64,000 nt of DNA. Source: Gracilimonas sp017641085. GTDB taxonomy: Bacteria > Bacteroidota > Rhodothermia > Balneolales > Balneolaceae. The notes below the pieces were generated by a model. The model saw only the letters and a program-made list of their open reading frames with translations. It did no database searches and had not been told where the DNA came from. A program made the position numbers and the translations under genes. The first letter of the stretch is position 1. Each line of letters opens with the position of its first letter. Shown piece by piece: positions 55,682-63,376 of the stretch. Where the stretch lies: NCBI RefSeq assembly GCF_046115515.1, contig NZ_CP175953.1; one strand, written 5' to 3'.

Positions 55682-55710
55682 ATCCTGAAATCCAATAAAT
55701 CAAGGTTCAA
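55682..55710. repeat. Dispersed 29-bp repeat, copy A
   Basis: It begins ATCCTGAAATCC and ends AATCAAGGTTCAA. It matches 58236-58264 at 26 of 29 positions. It overlaps the vapC stop codon by a few bases. Confidence 0.6.
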
Positions 55711-56084
55711 CTCTTCTTCGAAAAGTATTTCACGCCTTCCAGCCCCTCGAAATCAGAATCTAAAGTCCAGAGCTCAGCCTCATATTTTTGGGAAATTGCA
55801 TAAATCATGGAGTCTGCTATAGGCAATTTTAACTCCGCATTTATTTGTGCAGCTGTAAGTGCAATTTCCTGATCCACCGACACCTCTTTACCGTTGGCCA
55901 TGAGCGCTATCCCATCCAGCGCCTTTGATTTTCCCAGCTCTCTATTTAACACTTTATACACTTCATAAAAACAAATGGAAGGCACCAATAACTCTTCATC
56001 ATTTTCAATAATGGGCTCGAATACATCTGCATATTTATCATCCGTGAAATATTCCAGCCATCCCGATGAGTCTAAAACATTCAA
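55707..56084 (-). CDS. vapC: PIN-domain ribonuclease toxin (VapC-like)
   Basis: A 125-residue PIN-domain protein with the full acidic set: D5 (LDSSGW), E41 (CFYEVYK), D91 (PIADSMIYA), D109 and D111 (TLDSDF). Such toxins cleave tRNA or rRNA when free of antitoxin. Its ATG overlaps the upstream AbrB-like antitoxin stop by 4 bases. A copy of the dispersed 29-bp repeat begins at its stop codon. The pair is a complete type II toxin-antitoxin module. Confidence 0.9.
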   Translation of the reverse strand: MNVLDSSGWLEYFTDDKYADVFEPIIENDEELLVPSICFYEVYKVLNRELGKSKALDGIALMANGKEVSVDQEIALTAAQINAELKLPIADSMIYAISQKYEAELWTLDSDFEGLEGVKYFSKKS

Positions 56085-56287
56085 AACCTATCCTCCTCCC
56101 GCTCAATGGAGGTATCAATACCCTTGGCAAAACCTCGCAATGATTTTGCTTCAGGAACAGGAACAACCTCAATTTTTCCATCTATAGGGATCATCCGTAC
56201 ACGTTGACCTGCTTTCAGGTTCAGAGATTTCCTAACCTTAGCAGGAATAACCACCTGAAATTTTGGAGATATTTTTACTGTTTCCAT
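56081..56287 (-). CDS. vapB: AbrB/SpoVT-type antitoxin (VapB-like)
   Basis: A 68-residue swapped-hairpin DNA-binding protein: VKISPKFQVVIPAKVRKSLN is the AbrB signature, then LKAGQRVRMIPIDGKIEVVP. The C-terminal acidic tail (GIDTSIEREEDRF) is the usual toxin-binding part. It is the first gene of the toxin pair and probably represses its own promoter. Just upstream, CGAT-TTATTG-ATCG could be an operator, but this is weak evidence. Confidence 0.9.
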   Translation of the reverse strand: METVKISPKFQVVIPAKVRKSLNLKAGQRVRMIPIDGKIEVVPVPEAKSLRGFAKGIDTSIEREEDRF

Positions 56288-56498
56288 AATGTTTTACGAT
56301 TTATTGATCGATGGAATATATGTAAAATTTGGCTTTTAATCTCTTAATCAGTCACCCAAAGAAATAAATCTTAAGCCTTATTCAGAAGAATATGAGACAT
56401 TCATAAAAATCTATCTCAATCCTTAACAAATTCCCCATAGCAGTTCTGCCGGTTTTTTCTTTTCATAGCTTCCATATTCTTTAACAAAGCGGGAATTT

Positions 56499-58223
56499 AT
56501 GCGAACATCATTGCTGGCCTTTTTTACTTCACTTTTTCTGTGTTCTATTCAATATGAAATAGTGGCTCAGACTACCTTTTCTTCTATTGAAGATGCCATT
56601 ATTGTTTACCAGGAAGATTACGGGGCATTATCCAGGAAATATTCTGTAGAAAACTCCGAACAATATTTCACCCGTTTTGATGAATTTTATACCCGGTGGC
56701 TGAGCTACCTGGATGAAATTAATTTCCAAGAGCTGGCTCATCCTGATAAAGTGGACTTCCTCCTTTTTAAGAATGATCTGGAACGCTCTTTGTACTTCCT
56801 GCAGGCTGATCGCCAGCGGTTTAACGAGGTTTCGGAACGTATTCCGGCTAAAACGGGAATGATGGATTTTATTACCGAGAGAAGGTCGGGCACCTCCCTG
56901 GATGGAAAAGAGGTAGCCACCCGGTTTAACAATTGGCATTCAGAAACAGCTACTTTGCTGAATGAACTGGAGCAAACCCCCAAGCTATCCAAGCAGCAGG
57001 CCGGGTTAGCAGCCGGTATAATCGAAGAACGAAGAGAGGCAATTACCGAAGCCTATGAGTTTTATTATGGCTACGACCCTGATTTCACCTGGTGGGTGGA
57101 GAAACCCTATGCAGCTCTTACTGCCTCTCTTGAAGAATATGAAAAAGCCCTTGCTCAACACTACAATCAAAAACCAGAAGATGATGACGGTTCAGGAATC
57201 ATCGGTAACCCCATTGGTAAAAGTGAAATTATCCGCCGTTTAGGCTTCGAGATGATTTCATACACACCTCAGGAACTCATAGATATTGCCAACGAACAGT
57301 ATGCGTGGACTTATAGTGAAATGCTGAAAGCCTCCCGGGAGCTGGGCTACGGTGATGACTGGAAAGCAGCCCTTGAGTATGTGAAGACAACACACGTTCC
57401 CGCCGGAGAACAACCTCCGTTGGTGAAGGATTTAGCCGAAGAAGCCGTCACCTTCCTGGAAGATAGAGACCTGCTCACTATTCCGCCCCTGGCCAAGGAA
57501 ACCTGGCGCATGGTGATGCTGAGCCCGGAATGGCAAAAAATTGCACCCTTCTTTTTAGGTGGTGAGGTTGTAAGAATAGCCTACCCCACCTATACCATGA
57601 CTCATGAAGAGAAAATGATGAGCATGCGGGGGAATAATCCTCACTTTTCCAAGGCTGTAGTCCATCACGAGCTCATTCCCGGCCATCATTTACAGCAATT
57701 TATGAACCGGCGATATGAAACCCACAGACGAATATTCAGAACGCCTTTCTGGACGGAAGGATGGGCACTGTATTGGGAGTTCGTGCTTTGGGAAAAAGAT
57801 TTCCCTGATAACCCGGAAGACAAAATCGGAATGTTGTACTGGAGAATGCACCGTGCCGCCCGTATTGTGTTTTCACTGAATTACCATCTTGGAAACTGGT
57901 CGCCACAGGAATGTATTGATTACCTGGTGGATAAAGTGGGCCATGAATATGCCAATGCCGAAGCGGAAGTCCGCCGCTCGTTTGAAGGCAATTATGGGCC
58001 GTTATATCAAATCGCCTACATGGTTGGAGCCATGCAGTTTTATTCACTGCGACAGGAACTTGTCGAATCCGGGCAAATGACCGAAAAGGAATTTCACGAC
58101 ACCATCCTCCAAAACAACAGCATTCCCGTTGCCATGGTGAAAGCCTTGCTTACCAATCAGGAATTGGATAAAGATTTTAAATCAAGCTGGAAGTTTGGGG
58201 ATTATATTGAGGGGATGAAATAA
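56499..58223 (+). CDS. DUF885 family exported metallopeptidase-like protein
   Basis: A 574-residue protein with signal peptide (LLAFFTSLFLCSIQYEIVAQ). The DUF885 zinc-peptidase-like motif HELIPGHHLQQF (H390, E391, H396/H397) is present, followed by FWTEGWALYWEFVLWE (the downstream Glu ligand) and a helical rest, all like plant and bacterial DUF885 peptidases. Substrate is unknown. It is monocistronic and converges on the LuxC-like gene. A long hairpin lies between them. Confidence 0.85.
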   Translation: MRTSLLAFFTSLFLCSIQYEIVAQTTFSSIEDAIIVYQEDYGALSRKYSVENSEQYFTRFDEFYTRWLSYLDEINFQELAHPDKVDFLLFKNDLERSLYFLQADRQRFNEVSERIPAKTGMMDFITERRSGTSLDGKEVATRFNNWHSETATLLNELEQTPKLSKQQAGLAAGIIEERREAITEAYEFYYGYDPDFTWWVEKPYAALTASLEEYEKALAQHYNQKPEDDDGSGIIGNPIGKSEIIRRLGFEMISYTPQELIDIANEQYAWTYSEMLKASRELGYGDDWKAALEYVKTTHVPAGEQPPLVKDLAEEAVTFLEDRDLLTIPPLAKETWRMVMLSPEWQKIAPFFLGGEVVRIAYPTYTMTHEEKMMSMRGNNPHFSKAVVHHELIPGHHLQQFMNRRYETHRRIFRTPFWTEGWALYWEFVLWEKDFPDNPEDKIGMLYWRMHRAARIVFSLNYHLGNWSPQECIDYLVDKVGHEYANAEAEVRRSFEGNYGPLYQIAYMVGAMQFYSLRQELVESGQMTEKEFHDTILQNNSIPVAMVKALLTNQELDKDFKSSWKFGDYIEGMK

Positions 58224-58234
58224 ACAATACCGGC

Positions 58235-58298
58235 AATCCTAAAATCTCATAAATCAAGGTTCAAACTTGGAACTATGATTTATGGGATTGGTGGGATT
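58235..58298. repeat. Dispersed repeat copy B, forming a long imperfect hairpin between convergent genes
   Basis: The left arm (58235-58262) contains copy B of the 29-bp repeat. The right arm (58270-58298) is an imperfect inverted version with CATAAATCA/TGATTTATG at its core, around a 7-nt loop. It lies between two convergent stops and may terminate transcription from both sides. Confidence 0.55.
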
Positions 58299-59359
58299 TA
58301 CCTGATTAACCGCTCCACCACATCCACCCCATCCGGCTTCCACCAAAGTGGCGGGAGCTGAGCCCTCTCCAATTCTTCCGTCTCTATTCCGGCAATTTTT
58401 TTACCGGCTGAATAAACCGACTGCACCTTCTTTCCGAATTGAGTTTTTAACTCTCTGACTTTCTCCTCTCCTCCTTCCACCCAGTTTACCGTAAAGTCGG
58501 TATCCGGCAGTTCCTCGGATTCCTGGATCAGGAAGTCCTCCAGCCAAAGCTGCCTCTTTTCCACGGCTGCGTTATAGGCATATTGATACTGTAAATCCGG
58601 AGCGGGTTTTTGATGTTGGGGATTCAATTCCCAAAATTCTCTAGTAGCTTTTTCAAGTTCTTCTTTGACCTTCTTCAGTCCAAAATTGGCAACCACTACA
58701 GCTACCGATCGACAGCCTTTCCCGCCATACCTCAGCATCGCTTCAATCAACTCTTTTTTTGTCTCTTCATTCCAGTCCTCCAGGTAAGCAATGGAGAATT
58801 TGGCCGTCCGGATGATGTACTCTGCATTTTCTTTTGCCGCCTTCAGCTCCCGGATTTTCTCTTTTACTTCAGAAATGGATTCTTCAGATCCTGCAAAAAT
58901 AACTTTATCAGCTTTTAGGTTTGTAAATTTTTCCAGATCTGTTGAATAGTGAATCTTTTTCTCAGGCAGAGATTTTCCTATTTCATCCAAAAAAGAAGCC
59001 AATAAATGCGGGTCTTTTCGGGAGAGCTTACCGTGGTAATCAGCGCCGGAGAGAATGGTTCCCAGAGCGGTTTGGAAGCCAACTAACGGTAAATTTCCGG
59101 CATGAAGACAGAGCACTTTCTGGCCTTTAGCATTTTGCCGATCACTCAACTCTGATCGATTCACCCATTCCCGGATATCTCCGTTCGCAATATTTTCTCT
59201 TAAAACGGAAAGTTGGAATTCAATATCGTGCTGACTGAACAATCCATCATCAACAGTTTGCTGTACGGCTTTCCAGAGAACCTGATTCTCCTGACTCAGC
59301 CATTCCTCTACAGCCTTCTGTATTTTGGAAATATATTTGTTCAGATTTACTTCTGCCAT
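58298..59359 (-). CDS. LuxC-like acyl-CoA reductase
   Basis: A 353-residue protein of the LuxC acyl-CoA reductase family, an aldehyde-dehydrogenase-like fold that reduces acyl-CoA or acyl-enzyme to a fatty aldehyde with NADPH. It has the segments KVLCLHAGNLPLVGFQTAL, NLKADKVIFAGSEESISEVK and RYGGKGCRSVAVVVANFG with the catalytic Cys in GKGCRS, as in LuxC. It is encoded 90 nt after a LuxE-like gene. No luxA, luxB or luxD is present in the window, so bioluminescence is not indicated. Confidence 0.82.
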   Translation of the reverse strand: MAEVNLNKYISKIQKAVEEWLSQENQVLWKAVQQTVDDGLFSQHDIEFQLSVLRENIANGDIREWVNRSELSDRQNAKGQKVLCLHAGNLPLVGFQTALGTILSGADYHGKLSRKDPHLLASFLDEIGKSLPEKKIHYSTDLEKFTNLKADKVIFAGSEESISEVKEKIRELKAAKENAEYIIRTAKFSIAYLEDWNEETKKELIEAMLRYGGKGCRSVAVVVANFGLKKVKEELEKATREFWELNPQHQKPAPDLQYQYAYNAAVEKRQLWLEDFLIQESEELPDTDFTVNWVEGGEEKVRELKTQFGKKVQSVYSAGKKIAGIETEELERAQLPPLWWKPDGVDVVERLIR

Positions 59360-59382
59360 TGCTAATTATCAAACCGCATCAG

Positions 59383-59403
59383 ATGCTGAATCAAGTTCAG
59401 CAT
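59383..59403. repeat. Short palindrome ATGCTGAA-TCAAG-TTCAGCAT
   Basis: A perfect 8-bp stem with a 5-nt loop between the luxE-like and luxC-like genes. The CTGAA-N5-TTCAG core is similar to intergenic palindromes that are common in other bacterial genomes. It lacks a T-run. Confidence 0.5.
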
Positions 59404-59449
59404 GACAACGAGTTTTAGAAATTTCATTTCTGCTATATAAAACACCCGC

Positions 59450-60445
59450 TCAATCCTGATCGATTAAGAAATTACATCCGCGCAGGTTTTCCGGGTTCCA
59501 TCGCCCCAATACCTGGAATTTTCCATCAGCCCGCTGGAGGCCTTTATCTCCCGTTAAAATAAAGGAACATGAATACAGGTTAGCCAGGTCAATCACTCCG
59601 ATTAATCCCTCCTCCCCATACGCTGCTTCTTCCATGGGATTCTTCGGGTTTCGGATACTCACCTTCATCCACGGCACACACTCAAACCATTCTCCTTCCT
59701 GGCTGTAAGCCTGACTCAACAACTCTGCCATCCCATATTCGGAGTGAACCTGCGACTTGGGTAAACCAAAGCCTTTCGCTAATTGATCATGCAATTCAGT
59801 CTTAGTAATCTCCCGCCGGTGCGTTTTCATTCCGCCCGTTTCAAGGATCACAGAATCTTCCGGCAACCGGATCTCCCCCTTATCCAAAATATCCAGCAGC
59901 CCAAAAGCGGCCCCGAACAGCATCAGTTTCTTTCCTGAATTTTGAACTTTTTTTAACCCGGCTATATTCATCGGTTGGCCTAGTTCCATAAATCTGCTCA
60001 AACCTGATTCTTCCCGCTCCATAAGTACGTTCAGCATCCAGATTAGGGAAGAATTGGGGTTCTCGATATAGCCCGGTGTGTACGCCCAAATCACATAATC
60101 ATCCAGTTCGTAGAAATGCTTCATCCCCCTGGTAATCGACTGAAGATATACCTCAGGATCGGGGACAACATGCCTGCTCCTGCTCATTCCTGACGTGCCA
60201 CTGCTTTGAAATTCTAAATTTTGGATTTTGGATTTTGAATTTTCAGGAGCAGTGAGCACTTCGGTGTCTTTGAAGGCTTGTATGGGTAACAGGGGAATTT
60301 CGCTAAGCGAAGTTACTTTAACGATATCTAAAGCCTTACAAAAACGTTGGTACACCGGGTTATTAGTTCGCTGAAATTCGAAGACCTGAACGGCCTTTTT
60401 TTCAAAAGATGTTCCAGCATCAAAAATTTCTTCCAGGGTAATCAT
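59450..60445 (-). CDS. LuxE-like acyl-protein synthetase
   Basis: A 331-residue adenylate-forming enzyme of the LuxE/PaaK-like group that activates a fatty acid and passes it to a protein or CoA. The P-loop is LEFQSSGTSGMSRSRH, preceded by SEIPLLPIQAFKDTEVLTAP. Other conserved blocks are VILETGGMKTHRREITK and SQVHSEYGMAELLSQAY. About ten residues just before SSGTSG (ENSKSKIQNL) are encoded by an in-frame 7-bp-period repeat at 60208-60242 and look inserted. Its ATG overlaps the upstream propeller gene by 4 nt, and the LuxC-like gene follows. Confidence 0.85.
   Translation of the reverse strand: MITLEEIFDAGTSFEKKAVQVFEFQRTNNPVYQRFCKALDIVKVTSLSEIPLLPIQAFKDTEVLTAPENSKSKIQNLEFQSSGTSGMSRSRHVVPDPEVYLQSITRGMKHFYELDDYVIWAYTPGYIENPNSSLIWMLNVLMEREESGLSRFMELGQPMNIAGLKKVQNSGKKLMLFGAAFGLLDILDKGEIRLPEDSVILETGGMKTHRREITKTELHDQLAKGFGLPKSQVHSEYGMAELLSQAYSQEGEWFECVPWMKVSIRNPKNPMEEAAYGEEGLIGVIDLANLYSCSFILTGDKGLQRADGKFQVLGRWNPENLRGCNFLIDQD
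60208..60242. repeat. Degenerate heptad repeat inside the luxE-like gene
   Basis: GAAATTC, TAAATTT, TGGATTT, TGGATTT and TGAATTT follow one another at exact 7-bp spacing. ATT recurs at 60211, 60218, 60225, 60232 and 60239. The unit is like the one before mazG. Confidence 0.75.
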
Positions 60446-61365
60446 TGGTTGGAACCTGGGATTTTGTACAAGTCACCTGAGCTTAGAATGAATATCATAC
60501 CATCCTCCACCTGCATATCTGTGGCTTTTAAATCGGTAGATAGATTTATGGTTTTCGTCTGCCTTGACCGGCTTTCAAACTCAACCCGATCTGAAAAAGC
60601 TCTCCAAATCCCCCCTTCGTTGGCAAACAGGGCTTGAACTCCATTGGCAGTAAAGAACCCTTCATAATTTCCATTCAAGGATAACCGGTGAATCGTTTTT
60701 GATTCTTTGTCGAGAATCAAAATCTCCCGGGAGGTCACATTCATTTCATCTATAGATTTCACTTCTGACGGAATTCGGAATTCATCGAGTAAGTTGGAAT
60801 CCAGGTCAAAACGGCGAATATAGTTTTCGGCATCCACAAAAAAGACTTCTCCCAGTCCGTTTACGGCTACCTGAGTGGGATTATACGGGCGGTTAGTTCC
60901 AAATGCATCACTGGCAGAGATACTGCTCAGATACTGTCCGCGCCGGTCAAAAACCTGCACGCGACGGTTGTTGAAGTCTGTAACAAAAATTTTTAAACCA
61001 TTGGTAGCATCCACATCTACCGGCTTGCTGAACTGGTAATTTCCGCCCCCTTTCCCCCCGATGGTGTCCAGTAAATTTCCGGAATGATCCAGTTTCAGCA
61101 CCCTGTCTTTGCCCTGCTCAACTATATATACCGAGTTCTGGGTGACGTATAATCCCGCCGCATTGTCTAATCCCGAATACAGGGTTTGAAGAGCTTGGCC
61201 GCTTGTGTTGGTAATGATGAGAATAGAGAACACAAAGGAGCAGCAAACCCGAATGATTACCGGAAGTAAACCAACTTCATCATTCAATGTTCGATGTTCA
61301 CTATTCAATATTCTAATGTTTGAGGCCTTTCGCCCCAATATCGCTCCGGTAATAGGCTTTGTCAA
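60442..61365 (-). CDS. Exported NHL/6-bladed beta-propeller protein
   Basis: The frame of up to 307 residues encodes a propeller. Blades are visible as VYIVEQGKDRVLKLDHSGNL, FSKPVDVDATNGLKIFVTDF, VQVFDRRGQYLSSI, VFFVDAENYIRRFDLDSNL and IHRLSLNGNYEG. The likely signal peptide is IRVCCSFVFSILIITNTSGQ. The nominal ATG (61365) lies inside purD in another frame, and the first 30 residues are a translated heptad repeat. No ATG, GTG or TTG gives a clean signal peptide, so the true start is uncertain and may be a rare codon near 61250. The gene overlaps luxE-like by 4 nt. Its role is unknown. Confidence 0.7.
   Translation of the reverse strand: MTKPITGAILGRKASNIRILNSEHRTLNDEVGLLPVIIRVCCSFVFSILIITNTSGQALQTLYSGLDNAAGLYVTQNSVYIVEQGKDRVLKLDHSGNLLDTIGGKGGGNYQFSKPVDVDATNGLKIFVTDFNNRRVQVFDRRGQYLSSISASDAFGTNRPYNPTQVAVNGLGEVFFVDAENYIRRFDLDSNLLDEFRIPSEVKSIDEMNVTSREILILDKESKTIHRLSLNGNYEGFFTANGVQALFANEGGIWRAFSDRVEFESRSRQTKTINLSTDLKATDMQVEDGMIFILSSGDLYKIPGSNQ
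61276..61313. repeat. Degenerate heptad repeat between purD and the propeller gene
   Basis: TTC recurs at 61276, 61283, 61290, 61297, 61304 and 61311, always 7 bp apart (AATGTTC, GATGTTC, ACTATTC, AATATTC). The array begins directly after the purD stop codon on the sense strand. Confidence 0.8.
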
Positions 61366-62590
61366 AAGCTATTTTTTTTACTTCGGCGTAGGTGTTATCA
61401 ATAGCCGTTTGCAGATCTTTGCCGGAGCCGACAACATTAAGCACCCGTCCGCCATTGGTTAGAATTTGATCCCCTTCTTTTTTGGTACCTGCGTGAAATA
61501 GAATGGCATTCTTAACATCATCCAGGCCGGTAATCACCTTCCCTTTTTCATAGGATTCCGGATATCCGCCTGATGCCATTACCACACAGCATTTCACTTC
61601 ATCGTCAAAGTCTATGTTCACAGTATCCAGCTTGGATTCGGTGCAAGCCACGATCACTTCCAGCATATCGGCTTTTAATCGGGGCAGTATTACCTGGCAT
61701 TCCGGATCTCCGAACCGGCAGTTGTACTCAACCACTTTGGGGCCTTCTTTGGTGATCATCAGCCCGCAATACAAAATTCCGGCATAGGGATTTCCTTCTT
61801 CTTTCATCCCCGAAATGGTCGGTTCAATAATCTCTCGTTCTACCCGGTCCAGAATTCCCGTTGATACCACGGGAGCCGGAGAATACGCACCCATTCCGCC
61901 GGTATTCAGTCCGGTATCACCCTCTCCAATTCGTTTATGATCCTGAGCGTTGCCAATTACCTTGTATGATTCCCCGTCGGATATAGCAAAGACCGAAGCT
62001 TCTTCCCCGATCATAAACTCTTCAATTACTAAACGGCTGGCTGCATCTTTGAGAGAATCACTGGTTTTTAGCTCTTCCAGTACTTCCATAGCCTCGGCTT
62101 CAGTTTCGGGGATGAAAACCCCTTTCCCGCCGGCCAAACCATCGGCTTTTAACACCACCGGAAATTTACCCTGCTTTTTGATGTAGTCAGCGGCCTCGTC
62201 AAAGTTGTTCTGATCAAAAACTTTATACGCTGCTGTTGGGATGTTGTGCCGCTGCATGAATTCTTTGGCAAATTCCTTACTCCCTTCCAGCATAGCTGCC
62301 TGCAGTTTCGGGCCAAAAACCGGGTGGCTCTTTGTTTCCAGGAAATTGGCAATACCATCCACCAGCGGCTGCTCGGGACCTACAACGGTGAGGTTGATAT
62401 CATTGGCCTGTATAAAATCCCAAACCTGATCAAAGTCGCTGATGGAAAGGTTTACGTTCTCTCCCACTTCCGCAGTTCCGGGATTTCCGGGAGCAATGAA
62501 CAGCTTATTCATTGAGGGGGATTGAGCCATAGCCCAAGCCAGTGCATGTTCACGTCCACCGCTTCCGAGTAACAGAACGTTATATTTCAT
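61313..62590 (-). CDS. purD: Phosphoribosylamine-glycine ligase (GAR synthetase)
   Basis: This 425-residue ATP-grasp enzyme performs the second step of purine synthesis, joining glycine to phosphoribosylamine. The N-terminal LLGSGGREHALAWAMAQSPS, the ATP-grasp loop LKADGLAGGKGVFIPET and the metal-binding VVEYNCRFGDPECQVILPRL are all present. The length is typical. It starts 3 nt after the tpiA stop, so the two are co-transcribed. Its stop codon is followed by a heptad repeat. Confidence 0.97.
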   Translation of the reverse strand: MKYNVLLLGSGGREHALAWAMAQSPSMNKLFIAPGNPGTAEVGENVNLSISDFDQVWDFIQANDINLTVVGPEQPLVDGIANFLETKSHPVFGPKLQAAMLEGSKEFAKEFMQRHNIPTAAYKVFDQNNFDEAADYIKKQGKFPVVLKADGLAGGKGVFIPETEAEAMEVLEELKTSDSLKDAASRLVIEEFMIGEEASVFAISDGESYKVIGNAQDHKRIGEGDTGLNTGGMGAYSPAPVVSTGILDRVEREIIEPTISGMKEEGNPYAGILYCGLMITKEGPKVVEYNCRFGDPECQVILPRLKADMLEVIVACTESKLDTVNIDFDDEVKCCVVMASGGYPESYEKGKVITGLDDVKNAILFHAGTKKEGDQILTNGGRVLNVVGSGKDLQTAIDNTYAEVKKIAFDKAYYRSDIGAKGLKH

Positions 62591-62593
62591 GGC

Positions 62594-63361
62594 TCAGGAA
62601 AGTTCTTCGGCAATGGTGATAATTTCAGAAAAGCTTTCGGCATCGAGGCTGGCTCCTCCGATCAGTCCGCCATCCACATCGGGCTGATTTAACAGCTCTT
62701 TGGTATTGGCCGGCTTCATGCTGCCACCATACAGGATATTGATTCGATCGGCGGTGTCTTCGCTGTACAATTCAGCAATTACTTTTCGGATATGCTCGTG
62801 CATTTCCTGTGCCTGCTCCGGCGAGGCTGTTTCCCCTGTTCCAATAGCCCAGATTGGCTCGTATGCAATCACCACATCCAGCACATCTTCTTCTGAAATA
62901 TCAAACAGAGCGGCTGTTACCTGGTTTTTAACCAAATCGTAATGTTCACCTGATTTTCTCTGATCCAGGCTTTCTCCCACGCAAATGATCGGAGCCAATT
63001 TATGCTCCAATGCTTTATGGGACCGTTTGTTCACCGTTTTATCCGTTTCCCCGAAATACTGACGGCGTTCAGAGTGACCTATAATCACGTAATTGCATCC
63101 ACTTTCGGCGATCATGCTTCCACTCACTTCACCAGTGTAGGCTCCGTTTTCTTCAAAGTGAAGATTCTGCGCTCCTACCTGAATGTCGGTGTCATGAAGA
63201 TAATTTACGGCCATCCCGATGGATACAAAGGGCGGACAAACCAGTACATCTACATTTTCGTCAACCTCGGCTTTCTTTTCTTTGAGCCCTTCCAGCAGTT
63301 CGGCTGCGTCGTAAGGACCGCAATTCATTTTCCAGTTACCGGCTATCAAAAATCTTCGCAT
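62594..63361 (-). CDS. tpiA: Triosephosphate isomerase
   Basis: A 255-residue TIM-barrel glycolytic enzyme that interconverts dihydroxyacetone phosphate and glyceraldehyde-3-phosphate. Catalytic residues are visible as K11 in GNWKMN, the histidine in IIGHSERRQYFGE and the glutamate in VIAYEPIWAIGTGETASPEQ. The phosphate loop is LYGGSMKPAN. It lies 15 nt after the thioredoxin-like gene and 3 nt before purD. Confidence 0.97.
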   Translation of the reverse strand: MRRFLIAGNWKMNCGPYDAAELLEGLKEKKAEVDENVDVLVCPPFVSIGMAVNYLHDTDIQVGAQNLHFEENGAYTGEVSGSMIAESGCNYVIIGHSERRQYFGETDKTVNKRSHKALEHKLAPIICVGESLDQRKSGEHYDLVKNQVTAALFDISEEDVLDVVIAYEPIWAIGTGETASPEQAQEMHEHIRKVIAELYSEDTADRINILYGGSMKPANTKELLNQPDVDGGLIGGASLDAESFSEIITIAEELS

Positions 63362-63376
63362 GGTGTGAGTGTTTGT

